Counted from the stretch's first letter, positions 14,229 through 20,262 are shown. The stretch: DNA of 38,114 nucleotides from Lachnospiraceae bacterium A2 (GCA_000403315.2 KE159642.1:17765-55878), one strand, 5' to 3'. The notes: generated by a model from the sequence alone, not told the origin. Numbers and translations: made by a program.

Positions 14229-14753
14229 ATGGCATATCTAAATCAATACCAACCATATCAGTACCAATATCCGGCGCAGGTGCAGCCGCCTATGGACAGA
14301 CTGGCGCAGTTGCAGGCGCAGCAATATCAAATGAATCAGCCAATGCAGCAACCGGCGCAACCGCCGCAGACTAATCAGGGTCTTTTGTGGGTGCAGGGTG
14401 AGGCGGGGGCAAAGTCCTATCTGGTGGCGCCGAATACAACCGTTCTTTTGATGGATTCAGAGGGGAGCCGGTTTTACCTCAAGTCCACGGACAATGCCGG
14501 TATGCCAAGCCTTAGAGTATTTGAGTATTCAGAGGTATCCCAGAATGCATCACAAGCCGCACAGAGCGCACAAACAAACTTAGATGATAAATACGTCACC
14601 AGGCAAGAATATGACGCTCTACGGACGCAATACGCAGAGATAATGGAGAAGCTGGACAGCTTTCATACCCCTGTTGTGGCTTCCGAGGATACCAGAAAGC
14701 CAGCGGCGACAGGAAATAAATCAAGAAATAAGGGAGGGGATTCTAATGAGTAA
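14229..14753 (+). CDS. Gln/Pro-rich phage protein (174 aa)
   Basis: The start is at ATG 14229 after TCGGAGGGC; upstream in-frame codons run into the terminator. Residues 1-55 are low complexity, rich in Gln, Pro and Tyr (NQYQPYQYQYPAQVQPP). A compact domain follows at about 56-105 (LLWVQGEAGAKSYLVAPNTT then VLLMDSEGSRFYLKS). A helix and a Ser/Lys-rich tail end it. Proteins of this form are common next to virion genes in Clostridia phages and are probably virion-associated or assembly proteins. The stop overlaps the next gene. Confidence 0.8.
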   Translation: MAYLNQYQPYQYQYPAQVQPPMDRLAQLQAQQYQMNQPMQQPAQPPQTNQGLLWVQGEAGAKSYLVAPNTTVLLMDSEGSRFYLKSTDNAGMPSLRVFEYSEVSQNASQAAQSAQTNLDDKYVTRQEYDALRTQYAEIMEKLDSFHTPVVASEDTRKPAATGNKSRNKGGDSNE

Positions 14754-14988
14754 TCCGATTTTTCAGGCAATGGGTGGAAATATGGCCAACATGGGCGGCG
14801 GGCCCTTTGCAATGATTCAGCAGTTTATTCAGTTTGCAAATGGATTCAAGGGAAATCCACAGGAGGAAGTACAGAAACTTCTTAATTCTGGTCAGATGAC
14901 GCAGGAACAGTATAACGCCTTGCAGGGACAGGCCACACAGTTTCAGCAGCTTCTTGGTAAGTTCCCCGGCGCAAACAATTCAAAGTGA
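14746..14988 (+). CDS. small Gln/Met-rich phage protein (80 aa)
   Basis: ATG 14746 overlaps the previous stop and has GGGAGGGG upstream. The sequence has a Met/Gly/Asn-rich start (SNPIFQAMGGNMANMGGGP) and a helical second half (PQEEVQKLLNSGQMTQEQYNALQGQATQFQQLL), like a short SHOCT-type end domain. It is probably co-expressed with the protein at 14229. The function is unknown. Confidence 0.8.
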   Translation: MSNPIFQAMGGNMANMGGGPFAMIQQFIQFANGFKGNPQEEVQKLLNSGQMTQEQYNALQGQATQFQQLLGKFPGANNSK

Positions 14989-14993
14989 TACAA

Positions 14994-15009
14994 AAATCTG
15001 CGCAGATTT
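14994..15009. promoter_or_regulatory. perfect 16-bp palindrome
   Basis: AAATCTGCGCAGATTT reads the same on both strands. It lies 6 bases after the stop of the gene at 14746 and just upstream of an A/T-rich stretch and the GGAGG site of the gene at 15038. It could be an operator, or an RNA hairpin that separates expression of the two genes. No T-run follows it, so it is a poor terminator. Confidence 0.5.
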
Positions 15010-15037
15010 AGTATAAATAAAATTTTCGGAGGTAATT

Positions 15038-15871
15038 ATGATGGATTCAGGTGGAGTACCTATGACTATGCCTGTACAGCCTGCAAATACCGGCAATAAT
15101 GGCGGTGGTTTTGGATGGGGCGGCGATGGTGCATGGTGGATCATTATCCTTTTCTTATTCGCTTTTTGCGGGTGGGGAAATGGGGGATTCGGCGGCTTTG
15201 GCGGCGGATTCGGAGGAAACGGAGCAGCCATTCAAGGCGCACTTACCAGGGCAGATATCAATGACGGATTTGCCATCAATAATTTGCAGAGCGGCATCAA
15301 TGCTATTCAGCAGGGCATTTGTGACGCAAGTTATGCTCTTAATAATGCGATTCAGCAGGGATTCGCAAATACCAACATGGGCATGATGCAGGGATTCAAC
15401 GGCGTACAGTCCCAGATCTGCAATTTGGGTGCGCAGTTGGCGCAGTGCTGCTGTGATATCCGTTCTGCCATCCAGGAAGTAAACTATAACATGTCCATGC
15501 AGACAAACATGTTGCAGAACACCATGAACAGCAACACGAGGGATATCATTGATTCCCAGAACAGCACCGGCAGAGCAATTCTGGACAAGTTGTGCCAGAT
15601 GGAGTACAACGGATTGAATGACAAATATCAGGCGGCGCTGGCAGAGGTGCAGTCTCTTAGAACGGCTCAGAACATCTATCAGCAGAATGCTTATCTGACG
15701 GCGAATAACGAAGCACAGACAGCGGAACTCATTCGCAGGCTTGGCAAGGATTATCCGGTTAATGCCGTGGTAGTTCAGCCGAGTACGCCTGTTACTTTCC
15801 CGACAAATTGTTGCGGACAGTTCAACGGCGGCGGTTGGGGCGGTAACTGCAATCAGTGCGGCAACTGCTAA
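15038..15871 (+). CDS. Gly-rich, Cys-rich probable virion protein with hydrophobic segment (277 aa)
   Basis: The start is ATG 15038 after TCGGAGGT. Residues 20-65 combine glycine repeats with a hydrophobic segment, WWIIILFLFAFCGWG, followed by GGFGGFGGGFGGNG. The middle is helical with many Asn and Gln (INNLQSGINAIQQGICDASYALNNAIQQG). The end is again Gly/Cys-rich (CCGQFNGGGWGGNCNQCGNC). Such proteins recur in gut Clostridia phages among structural genes, but their role is not established. The hydrophobic stretch could be a membrane-interacting segment. Confidence 0.85.
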   Translation: MMDSGGVPMTMPVQPANTGNNGGGFGWGGDGAWWIIILFLFAFCGWGNGGFGGFGGGFGGNGAAIQGALTRADINDGFAINNLQSGINAIQQGICDASYALNNAIQQGFANTNMGMMQGFNGVQSQICNLGAQLAQCCCDIRSAIQEVNYNMSMQTNMLQNTMNSNTRDIIDSQNSTGRAILDKLCQMEYNGLNDKYQAALAEVQSLRTAQNIYQQNAYLTANNEAQTAELIRRLGKDYPVNAVVVQPSTPVTFPTNCCGQFNGGGWGGNCNQCGNC

Positions 15872-15982
15872 AAACTGAAAAAAGAGTATCTTTTCCGTGA
15901 AACATCGGAAATGTTCGGCATAAGCCGTTATTACAACGTGGGAGGGCAGAACATTGATTCTGTCCTTTTGCGATTAACTGGA

Positions 15983-16028
15983 CATTGACAACTGAATAGC
16001 TGATAGTTTGTGGGTTTCTGTGGCGGTT
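15983..16028 (+). repeat. left end of accessory cassette 1 (20-bp inverted repeat)
   Basis: CAACTGAATAGCTGATAGTT at 15989-16008 is the reverse complement, with one mismatch, of the element at 17201-17220 after the methyltransferase gene. About 45 bp here match the region at 23121-23166 in front of the thyX gene almost base for base. The phage-type promoter follows at once in both places. Confidence 0.85.
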
Positions 16029-16033
16029 AAGAA

Positions 16034-16066
16034 TGGTACAACAGAAATGCTAATCTGTGAGAAAAT
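16034..16066 (+). promoter_or_regulatory. phage-type promoter copy 3 (TGGTACAAC / GAAAAT)
   Basis: TGGTACAAC at 16034-16042 is followed by 18 bp and GAAAAT at 16061-16066. It drives the methyltransferase gene inside cassette 1. The -10 box has G at its first position, so this is the weakest member of the family by sequence. Confidence 0.65.
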
Positions 16067-16153
16067 ATATATGTGGCTAGGGAGCGCACCCGAAAAGCAG
16101 AAAGCCTACTGCCTGCCACAAATTTCAATAGGCGCACAGAAAGGCTATGTGAT

Positions 16154-17188
16154 ATGGAAGAATTTGAACAGTTAAACATTTTTGATATTACACTTCCAAA
16201 ATTCCGTATAGACAAACCTATTCGATTGATAGAGTTATTTGCAGGAATTGGAAGTCAGGCAATGGCATTGCGGGATTTGGGGGCAGATTTTGAACATCAC
16301 AGAGTAGTGGAATTTGATAAATTTGCGATTGCAAGTTATAATGCTATTCACGGAACGGATTTTCCGGCAATAGATATTACCAAGATAAGTGGAGCAGATT
16401 TGGGAATAACCAGCACGGATAAATACTGTTATCTAATGACGTATTCTTTCCCTTGCCAAGATTTATCGGTAGCCGGCAAGCAAAAAGGAATGGCACAAGG
16501 CAGTGGCACAAGGTCTGGTTTGTTATGGGAAGTGGAAAGGTTGCTAAATGAGGTTAAAAACTTACCACAAGTTTTGATTATGGAGAATGTTCCACAAGTC
16601 CATAGTCAAATCAATATGAATGACTTTCAAAAGTGGATAGAATTTCTTGAAAGTAAAGGATATTCAAATCATTGGAAAGATTTGAACGCTAAAGATTACG
16701 GAGTAAAGCAAAATCGCCAAAGGTGTTTTATGGTAAGTATTTTAGGAAATTGGCATTTTAAATTTCCTTGTAAAATTCCTTTAAAAATAAAAACAACGGA
16801 TTACTTAATTGAAAGTGAAGAGAAAAAACATTATATCAAAAACGAAAAGGCAAATAAATTTATTTCTGATATAGGCAAGCAAAAAATGATTTTTCAAGAT
16901 GTGATTGTTGTTAAAACAAGGGAAATGCGGATTGCGGAAAATAATATGTGCGGTACTCTGACAACAGATAGTTGCACCTCATCAAGTCACAATGGAAGCT
17001 ATGGGATTATTGAAGGTGACAGAATCCGATTATTTACCGCAAATGAATGTTGGCGCCTTATGGGGTTTTCTGACATTGATTTCCAAAAAGCAGAAAAGGT
17101 GAATAGTAATTCACAGCTTTATAAGCAAGCAGGAAACTCTATTGTCAAAGATGTGCTTATAAGAATTTTCAGACAACTAATTGCATAA
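16154..17188 (+). CDS. DNA (cytosine-5-)-methyltransferase
   Basis: All key motifs are present: motif I RLIELFAGIGSQAMAL, motif IV SFPCQDLSVAGKQKG with the catalytic Cys, motif VI VLIMENVPQV, motif VIII GVKQNRQRCFMVS, and motifs IX-X LMGFSDIDF with KQAGNSIVKDVLIRIF. The target-recognition segment between VIII and IX is short and the specificity cannot be read. The start is put at ATG 16154 (AAAGG upstream). GTG 16073 would lie at the expected transcription start and leave no leader. No partner nuclease is nearby, so it is an orphan methyltransferase, probably protecting phage DNA from host restriction. It occupies cassette 1. Confidence 0.93.
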   Translation: MEEFEQLNIFDITLPKFRIDKPIRLIELFAGIGSQAMALRDLGADFEHHRVVEFDKFAIASYNAIHGTDFPAIDITKISGADLGITSTDKYCYLMTYSFPCQDLSVAGKQKGMAQGSGTRSGLLWEVERLLNEVKNLPQVLIMENVPQVHSQINMNDFQKWIEFLESKGYSNHWKDLNAKDYGVKQNRQRCFMVSILGNWHFKFPCKIPLKIKTTDYLIESEEKKHYIKNEKANKFISDIGKQKMIFQDVIVVKTREMRIAENNMCGTLTTDSCTSSSHNGSYGIIEGDRIRLFTANECWRLMGFSDIDFQKAEKVNSNSQLYKQAGNSIVKDVLIRIFRQLIA

Positions 17189-17200
17189 CAGAAACTTAGA

Positions 17201-17231
17201 AACTATCAGCTATCCAGTTGGTAGTTTTTTT
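17201..17231 (+). terminator. terminator and right end of cassette 1
   Basis: AACTATCAGCT (17201-17211) pairs with AGTTGGTAGTT (17216-17226) around the loop ATCC, and a T-run follows. The first 20 bases are also the inverted partner of the left end at 15989. The same sequence ends the thyX cassette at 23899. So one element is both terminator and cassette boundary. Confidence 0.85.
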
Positions 17232-17248
17232 ATTTGGAGGAAAATAAC

Positions 17249-17671
17249 ATGGCAGAATATACTGGAATTGCCTTGCAGACCGTAGACGCAGGGCAGAATG
17301 TTGTATTAACCGAAACCCCCGTGTGCGGTTCAAACTGTATTCAGCACAGAGAGGGTAGCGGAATTGTAAAGTTAAGAGGTCTTACCAATAACTGCAAAGC
17401 GAGATTCCTTGTCAGCTTTTCGGGAAATATCCAAATTCCGACAGGCGGGACGGTAGAAGCTATCTCCGTAGCGATTGCAGTTGACGGAGAGCCTTTGCAG
17501 TCTACCCGCATGATTGTAACCCCGGCGGCAGTGGAGAACTTCTTCAACGTGTCCGCACAAGCATACATAGACGTGCCGAGAGGGTGCTGTACAACCGTGG
17601 CAGTCGAGAACACGTCCACACAGGCTATTCAGGTGCAGAACGCTAACCTGATTGCAGTAAGGGAGGGCTAA
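17249..17671 (+). CDS. probable virion decoration / structural protein (140 aa)
   Basis: The start is ATG 17249 after TTTGGAGG. The sequence is a beta-sandwich-like protein: TGIALQTVDAGQNVVLTETPVCGSNCIQHREGS, then LVSFSGNIQIPTGG, IVTPAAVENFFNVSAQAYIDVPRGCCTTVAVENTSTQAIQVQNANL. Close relatives with these exact blocks are common in gut Clostridia phages. They are annotated as structural or left unnamed. Its place between virion genes supports a capsid or tail decoration role. It lies directly after cassette 1, so its original upstream neighbour was probably the gene at 15038. Confidence 0.8.
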   Translation: MAEYTGIALQTVDAGQNVVLTETPVCGSNCIQHREGSGIVKLRGLTNNCKARFLVSFSGNIQIPTGGTVEAISVAIAVDGEPLQSTRMIVTPAAVENFFNVSAQAYIDVPRGCCTTVAVENTSTQAIQVQNANLIAVREG

Positions 17672-17674
17672 GCT

Positions 17675-18223
17675 ATGCATAAATTGAGAGAAAACGCAGA
17701 AAAAGAGTTAAAAGCGATTGAGGAAAAAGGCTTGACTTCTTCCAACCTGGACAACGCCTATAAGCTGGTGGAAATCATGAAGGGCGTGGATAAAATTGAG
17801 ATGATGCAGGACAGCGGCGAGTATTCCAGGGACGGATATAGCCGGGATATGGAGGATTACAGCCGGGAGCGTGGCGGCTATTCCCGTAACGGTGATTACA
17901 GCCGGGAGGGGAACTACTCCAACGATTACGATAATGGCAATTCTTACCGCAGAGGACGCAACCAGCGCACCGGGGAATATATGCACCGCCCGAGCCACTA
18001 TTCCCGTCTGTCCGGTGATGATACCGATATGGACGAGTACAGGAGCCGGAAGATGGAATATTCCAACAGCCGGGATGATGGAACGAAGAACAGAATGCTT
18101 GACGCTTTGGAAGATTTTATGTCTGGCGTGCATGGCATGATGAAACAGATGTTCAAGGATGCAGATTGCCGGGAGGAAAGGGAGATCATTCAGAACTGGG
18201 CAAGAAAAATTGCAGAAATGTAA
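17675..18223 (+). CDS. YSR-repeat phage protein (182 aa)
   Basis: GGGAGG lies before ATG 17675, 4 bases after the previous stop. A helical N-terminus (LRENAEKELKAIEEKGLTSSNLDNAYKLVEIMKGVDKIEM) is followed by a disordered stretch at about 50-130 with many Tyr-Ser-Arg units (YSRDGYSRDMEDYSRERGGYSRNGDYSRE). The C-terminus is helical (RMLDALEDFMSGVHGMMKQMF and EIIQNWARKIAEM). Such proteins are frequent in Clostridia prophages, and the helical ends resemble assembly or packaging partners. The function is unknown. Confidence 0.85.
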   Translation: MHKLRENAEKELKAIEEKGLTSSNLDNAYKLVEIMKGVDKIEMMQDSGEYSRDGYSRDMEDYSRERGGYSRNGDYSREGNYSNDYDNGNSYRRGRNQRTGEYMHRPSHYSRLSGDDTDMDEYRSRKMEYSNSRDDGTKNRMLDALEDFMSGVHGMMKQMFKDADCREEREIIQNWARKIAEM

Positions 18224-18264
18224 GAAAAAGGGCGGTAGGTGTTATCCTGCCGCCTATTATTGCA

Positions 18265-18495
18265 TTAATATACGATATTAGTTTCCTTTGTTAGCTTTTC
18301 AACTAAAGAATCAATTTGAGAGTATTTGGAAATCAATTCATATAATTCATCCATTGTGATCTCCCTGTTTTCATCGAAATCACCAACAGAAATTGTTCCA
18401 TCAGTAGAAAATATAAGGCTTACGCCAAATGTTGTGCCATATTGCCTTTCCTTCTCTTCAATTCGTCTCTTTAAAATATCATATTCACTTGTCAT
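18265..18495 (-). CDS. small protein of the inverted island (76 aa)
   Basis: It lies on the minus strand, in an island of three minus-strand genes. The start is placed at the ATG whose complement is 18493-18495 (MTSEYDILKRRIEEKERQYG), with GGGAG and GAAGG upstream. It is helical at both ends with a beta pair in the centre (VSLIFSTDGTISVGDFDEN). The function is unknown. It converges on the virion gene that ends at 18223. Confidence 0.75.
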   Translation of the reverse strand: MTSEYDILKRRIEEKERQYGTTFGVSLIFSTDGTISVGDFDENREITMDELYELISKYSQIDSLVEKLTKETNIVY

Positions 18496-18542
18496 ATCCT
18501 TCTCACTTTCTCCCTGCATTAACCGGCAGGGACGGGATGGAA

Positions 18543-18698
18543 TCAATAGGCATCATCTGGTACCGTCATCCAATAGTCTTCATCGCTTTTGTCGTTATAG
18601 AACACGCAGTCTGCATCATTCCATGTATAATGCCTGCCGTTCCAGTAAAACGATTCCACGACCATATCATTTAAGCTATGCGAATAAATATATTTCAT
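18543..18698 (-). CDS. small protein of the inverted island (51 aa)
   Basis: The ATG complement is 18696-18698, preceded by an AAGGGA site. The protein is MKYIYSHSLNDMVVESFYWN, then GRHYTWNDADCVFYNDKSDE and DYWMTVPDDAY. It is rich in Tyr, Trp and Asp. No family is recognised. It lies between the other two minus-strand genes with normal spacing, so all three form one transcription unit from the promoter at 19004-19032. Confidence 0.7.
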   Translation of the reverse strand: MKYIYSHSLNDMVVESFYWNGRHYTWNDADCVFYNDKSDEDYWMTVPDDAY

Positions 18699-18746
18699 AT
18701 CTTCCCTTCTTTCTCCCGGCGCAACCCCGCTGGGTGGGTGGTGTGG

Positions 18747-18971
18747 TTATTCTGCCGGAACTGCTTTTATTTCTTTCCAGTCCCACGGATTACAGTTGGT
18801 GTGCTCCATAATGTACTCAAAAACCTCTTTGGTCTTGACTTTAACAGGGTTTACAGCGTAGCCGTTTGCCCTTAAATCATGGATAAATTCAGCTTTTGTA
18901 TTGTATTCGCTTTCAATAACAACTCTTCTTCCGTTCATTTTATTTGTAACGATTGCTTTATACATTGTCAT
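18747..18971 (-). CDS. first gene of the inverted island (74 aa)
   Basis: The start is ATG at 18971 with GGAGG 9 bases before it. The sequence has an opening beta hairpin (YKAIVTNKMNGRRVVIESEYNTKAEFIHDLRANGYAV) and helices after it (KEVFEYIMEHTNCNPWDW). It is the gene nearest the divergent operators and is therefore the most likely target of the AbrB-like regulator. The function is unknown. Confidence 0.8.
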   Translation of the reverse strand: MTMYKAIVTNKMNGRRVVIESEYNTKAEFIHDLRANGYAVNPVKVKTKEVFEYIMEHTNCNPWDWKEIKAVPAE

Positions 18972-19003
18972 TTCCCATATCCTCCGTTCATTTGATAAGT
19001 CTA

Positions 19004-19032
19004 ATTATACGTTATTGGTAACCAATAGTCAA
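19004..19032 (-). promoter_or_regulatory. minus-strand sigma-A promoter of the inverted island
   Basis: Read on the minus strand, TTGACT (19032-19027) is followed by exactly 17 bp and a perfect TATAAT (19009-19004). The spacer holds the palindrome ATTGGTAACCAAT (19014-19026), so a bound repressor would block RNA polymerase directly. Confidence 0.8.
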
Positions 19033-19110
19033 TAGGTTTTTGCAAATTTTCAAAAATATTTTTCTTGCATTTGGTAACCAATTATTTTATGATATAGATA
19101 GGTAACCAAT
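19014..19110. promoter_or_regulatory. three GGTAACC operators in a divergent control region
   Basis: The core GGTAACCAA occurs three times: ATTGGTAACCAAT (19014-19026, palindromic), TTGGTAACCAA (19071-19081, palindromic) and TAGGTAACCAAT (19099-19110). The first lies in the spacer of the minus-strand promoter, the second in the spacer of the plus-strand promoter and the third just after the plus-strand start point. This arrangement fits mutual repression by one regulator, most simply the AbrB-like protein encoded at 19127. Confidence 0.75.
19065..19093 (+). promoter_or_regulatory. plus-strand sigma-A promoter of the AbrB-like gene
   Basis: TTGCAT (19065-19070), 17 bp, TATGAT (19088-19093). 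The spacer contains the palindromic operator TTGGTAACCAA, mirroring the minus-strand promoter. Transcription would start near 19100, within the third operator. Confidence 0.7.
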
Positions 19111-19126
19111 GATAGGGGGATTGCAG

Positions 19127-19321
19127 ATGGTAGAAAGAAATATAATCATGGGAAAAGCTGGGGGGACTGCCGGTAAAAATTCGGTTAACTATAAAATCAG
19201 TCTCCCGGCTGAAATGGTAAAGGCGTTAGGAGTGACGCAAGAGGACAAGGCGGTATCAGTGGATTATGTGGATGGTAAAATTGTGATTGAAAAAATCTCC
19301 CACGACAAGGGGCGGCAGTGA
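19127..19321 (+). CDS. AbrB/MazE/SpoVT-fold transcriptional regulator (64 aa)
   Basis: The start is placed at ATG 19127 because GGGGG lies 7 bases upstream; ATG 19109 lies in an operator and lacks a site. The sequence GKNSVNYKISLPAEMVKALGVTQEDKAVSVDYVDGKIVIEK is the swapped-hairpin beta-barrel of AbrB-like proteins: YKISLP-E-VKALG then a D-V-V-Y-DG-IVIEK strand pair. Such dimers bind DNA as autoregulators or antitoxins. No toxin gene follows, so a regulator of the divergent island is the simpler reading. It sits between two palindromic-operator promoters. Confidence 0.85.
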   Translation: MVERNIIMGKAGGTAGKNSVNYKISLPAEMVKALGVTQEDKAVSVDYVDGKIVIEKISHDKGRQ

Positions 19322-19333
19322 TGCCGCTCTTTT
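19311..19333 (+). terminator. terminator overlapping the AbrB-like gene stop
   Basis: GGCGGCA (19311-19317) pairs with TGCCGCT (19322-19328) around GTGA, which contains the TGA stop, and CTTTT follows. It ends just before phage-type promoter copy 4, giving a terminator-promoter junction like that at 27591-27651. Confidence 0.65.
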
Positions 19334-19342
19334 GCGTATAAC

Positions 19343-19376
19343 TTGGTACAAATAATTTGGGAAAGCATAGTATTAT
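19343..19376 (+). promoter_or_regulatory. phage-type promoter copy 4 (TTGGTACAAA / TATTAT)
   Basis: TTGGTACAAA at 19343-19352 is followed by 18 bp and TATTAT (19371-19376), which runs into TATAAT (19376-19381). It would transcribe a leader of about 310 nt with a tRNA-like element and stacked helices before the small gene at 19701. Confidence 0.75.
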
Positions 19377-19492
19377 ATAATCAATCCGTACAAGATGAAT
19401 GAACTTTCTGGATTGTTCTGTTTTGCAGAGTATGAAAATTAGGGAACGCATCTTCGGAACTGTACAGTCCTTGCAGACATAAAATGGACAAA

Positions 19493-19583
19493 GGCAAGAT
19501 AGCCCTGACTCCGAACGTGGAGCAATCAGGCATGTTGGGTTCAGCATTTGGACAAAACGCAGGTTCAATTCCTGCTCTTGCTA
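19493..19583 (+). other. tRNA-like element in a leader RNA
   Basis: GGCAAGA (19493-19499) pairs with TCTTGCT (19576-19582) as a 7-bp acceptor-type stem. It sits next to a perfect T-arm, GCAGG-TTCAATT-CCTGC (19559-19575). The middle is not canonical: CCTGA pairs with TCAGG around an inner CTCC/GGAG hairpin where a D-arm should be, and ATGTT pairs with AGCAT around a 6-base loop where the anticodon arm should be. At 91 nt it is too large for a normal tRNA. It is either a decayed tRNA or a tRNA mimic. A 10-bp palindrome ACTGTACAGT lies just upstream at 19459-19468. Confidence 0.5.
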
Positions 19584-19606
19584 TGCTGTTAGGTCATTCC
19601 TAGCTA

Positions 19607-19683
19607 GACAGGAGTATGCGGTCACTGCCCTGTCGAAAACAAAATAACTCTGATAGGGGAGCTTTTCCCTGTCAGAAACCGCA
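19607..19683 (+). promoter_or_regulatory. multi-helix leader with competing pairings before the gene at 19701
   Basis: TGCGGT (19617-19622) pairs with ACCGCA (19678-19683), and CTGATAGGG (19650-19658) pairs with CCCTGTCAG (19667-19675). The sequence CCCTGTC also occurs at 19628-19634. There it can pair either with GACAGG (19607-19612) or with GATAGGG (19652-19658), so at least two mutually exclusive folds exist. The last helix ends 3 bases before the GGGAGG ribosome-binding site, a layout suited to control of translation. Confidence 0.5.
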
Positions 19684-19700
19684 AAAGGGAGGATATGGGA

Positions 19701-19916
19701 ATGGAAGAATTATTTAAAAATGTTTCAGACGAGGAATTAAAGTTTTTGTATGAGCAGATACTGGCTGGAAGAATCGAAGGATTGCGTCCTAGATGTTTGG
19801 ATGAATACATCCGGCAGGTTAAAGATATTTTTCCTCTATCATTTGGGGAGGCATGGAGATATACAGAAAAAGTATTTTGGGACGAAGTGGGAAAAAGATA
19901 CTTTGCAAGTCTTTAA
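19701..19916 (+). CDS. small phage protein behind a structured leader (71 aa)
   Basis: The start is placed at ATG 19701 because GGGAGG (19687-19692) is 8 bases upstream; ATG 19695 is too close to it. The protein is mostly helical (EELFKNVSDEELKFLYEQILAGRIEGLRPRCLDEYIRQVKD, then FGEAWRYTEKVFWDEVGKRYF). The function is unknown. It stands alone between two phage promoters, which makes its long structured leader notable. Confidence 0.75.
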   Translation: MEELFKNVSDEELKFLYEQILAGRIEGLRPRCLDEYIRQVKDIFPLSFGEAWRYTEKVFWDEVGKRYFASL

Positions 19917-19917
19917 C

Positions 19918-19951
19918 TTGGTACAACTACCCAGCAAAACTGCGGTACAAT
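19918..19951 (+). promoter_or_regulatory. phage-type promoter copy 5 (TTGGTACAAC / TACAAT)
   Basis: TTGGTACAAC at 19918-19927 is followed by 18 bp and TACAAT at 19946-19951, extended to TATAAT. No gene start follows. The transcript would meet a terminator at 20019-20050 after about 90 nt. Confidence 0.75.
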
Positions 19952-19957
19952 ATAATA

Positions 19958-20050
19958 AATAACCGGCTGATAATCGGATTCAGTCGCTAACCTGAAAAAG
20001 TTACGGGCAGATTTGCAAGGCATCTCTGCTTATGTGGAGGTGTCTTTTTT
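19958..20050 (+). ncRNA. candidate small RNA between promoter copy 5 and a terminator
   Basis: The expected start is near 19958 and the end is at the T-run 20045-20050. The RNA would be about 90 nt and contains no ribosome-binding site or open frame. Its 5' part can form CTGA/TCAG pairing near 19967-19983, and its 3' end is the terminator hairpin. It is either a stable phage sRNA or an attenuated leader for the tRNAs and head genes downstream. Confidence 0.55.
20019..20050 (+). terminator. intrinsic terminator ahead of the tRNA region
   Basis: GGCATCTC (20019-20026) pairs with GAGGTGTC (20037-20044), 8 bp around a 10-base loop, followed by six T (20045-20050). Confidence 0.8.
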
Positions 20051-20101
20051 ATTTTGACATCATCTAATTTTCGATAAATTTCCTAACCCTCCTAAGAGGG
20101 T

Positions 20102-20160
20102 GCATCCGTCAGTAATGGGCTGGTCTGGATATGATGGCGGTTCGATTCCGCACGGGTGCA
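20102..20160 (+). other. truncated tRNA-like sequence
   Basis: GCATCCG (20102-20108) pairs with CGGGTGC (20153-20159) as an acceptor stem, and a T-arm with GCGG-TTCGATT-CCGC lies in the right place. Only 27 bases separate the acceptor and the T-arm, about 15 fewer than a tRNA needs. They hold one 5-bp hairpin (GTCAG/CTGGT) whose loop lacks the invariant U33. It is a tRNA that has lost an arm, or a tRNA-like structure. TTGACA at 20054 could be part of a promoter for this region. Confidence 0.45.
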
Positions 20161-20228
20161 TTTGCGCTTGTGGTTATGCTGTCTGCTTGCAGGTGGTCTA
20201 TGGCGCAGGTGCAACATTTCCCTATCAA

Positions 20229-20254
20229 GCGTCTGCCCCCTTGTGGGTGGGCGC
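20229..20254 (+). other. 10-bp G/C-rich RNA hairpin
   Basis: GCGTCTGCCC (20229-20238) pairs along its whole length with GGGTGGGCGC (20245-20254), including G-U pairs, around the loop CCTTGT. No T-run follows, so it is not a terminator. It lies 8 bases before tRNA-Ser(UGA) and may be a processing or stability element of the tRNA precursor. Confidence 0.45.
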
Positions 20255-20262
20255 ACTCCCTT

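Noticed and set aside
16073..16153. Methyltransferase start at GTG 16073
   Set aside because: The GTG lies where transcription from promoter copy 3 should start and has no ribosome-binding site; ATG 16154 has AAAGG upstream.
15983..17231. Cassettes 1 and 2 as insertion sequences
   Set aside because: No transposase lies within the repeats and no target-site duplication was seen; the right repeat doubles as a terminator.
17675..18133. Genes on the opposite strand of the YSR-repeat gene
   Set aside because: They are frame shadows of a low-complexity, repeat-rich coding region and lack ribosome-binding sites.
19127..19321. Toxin-antitoxin pair with the AbrB-like protein as antitoxin
   Set aside because: No toxin-like gene follows on the same strand and the divergent genes resemble no known toxin.
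20164..20233. Another tRNA (GCGCTTG pairing with CAAGCGT)
   Set aside because: The acceptor-like stem and length fit, but no anticodon arm or T-arm consensus could be drawn.
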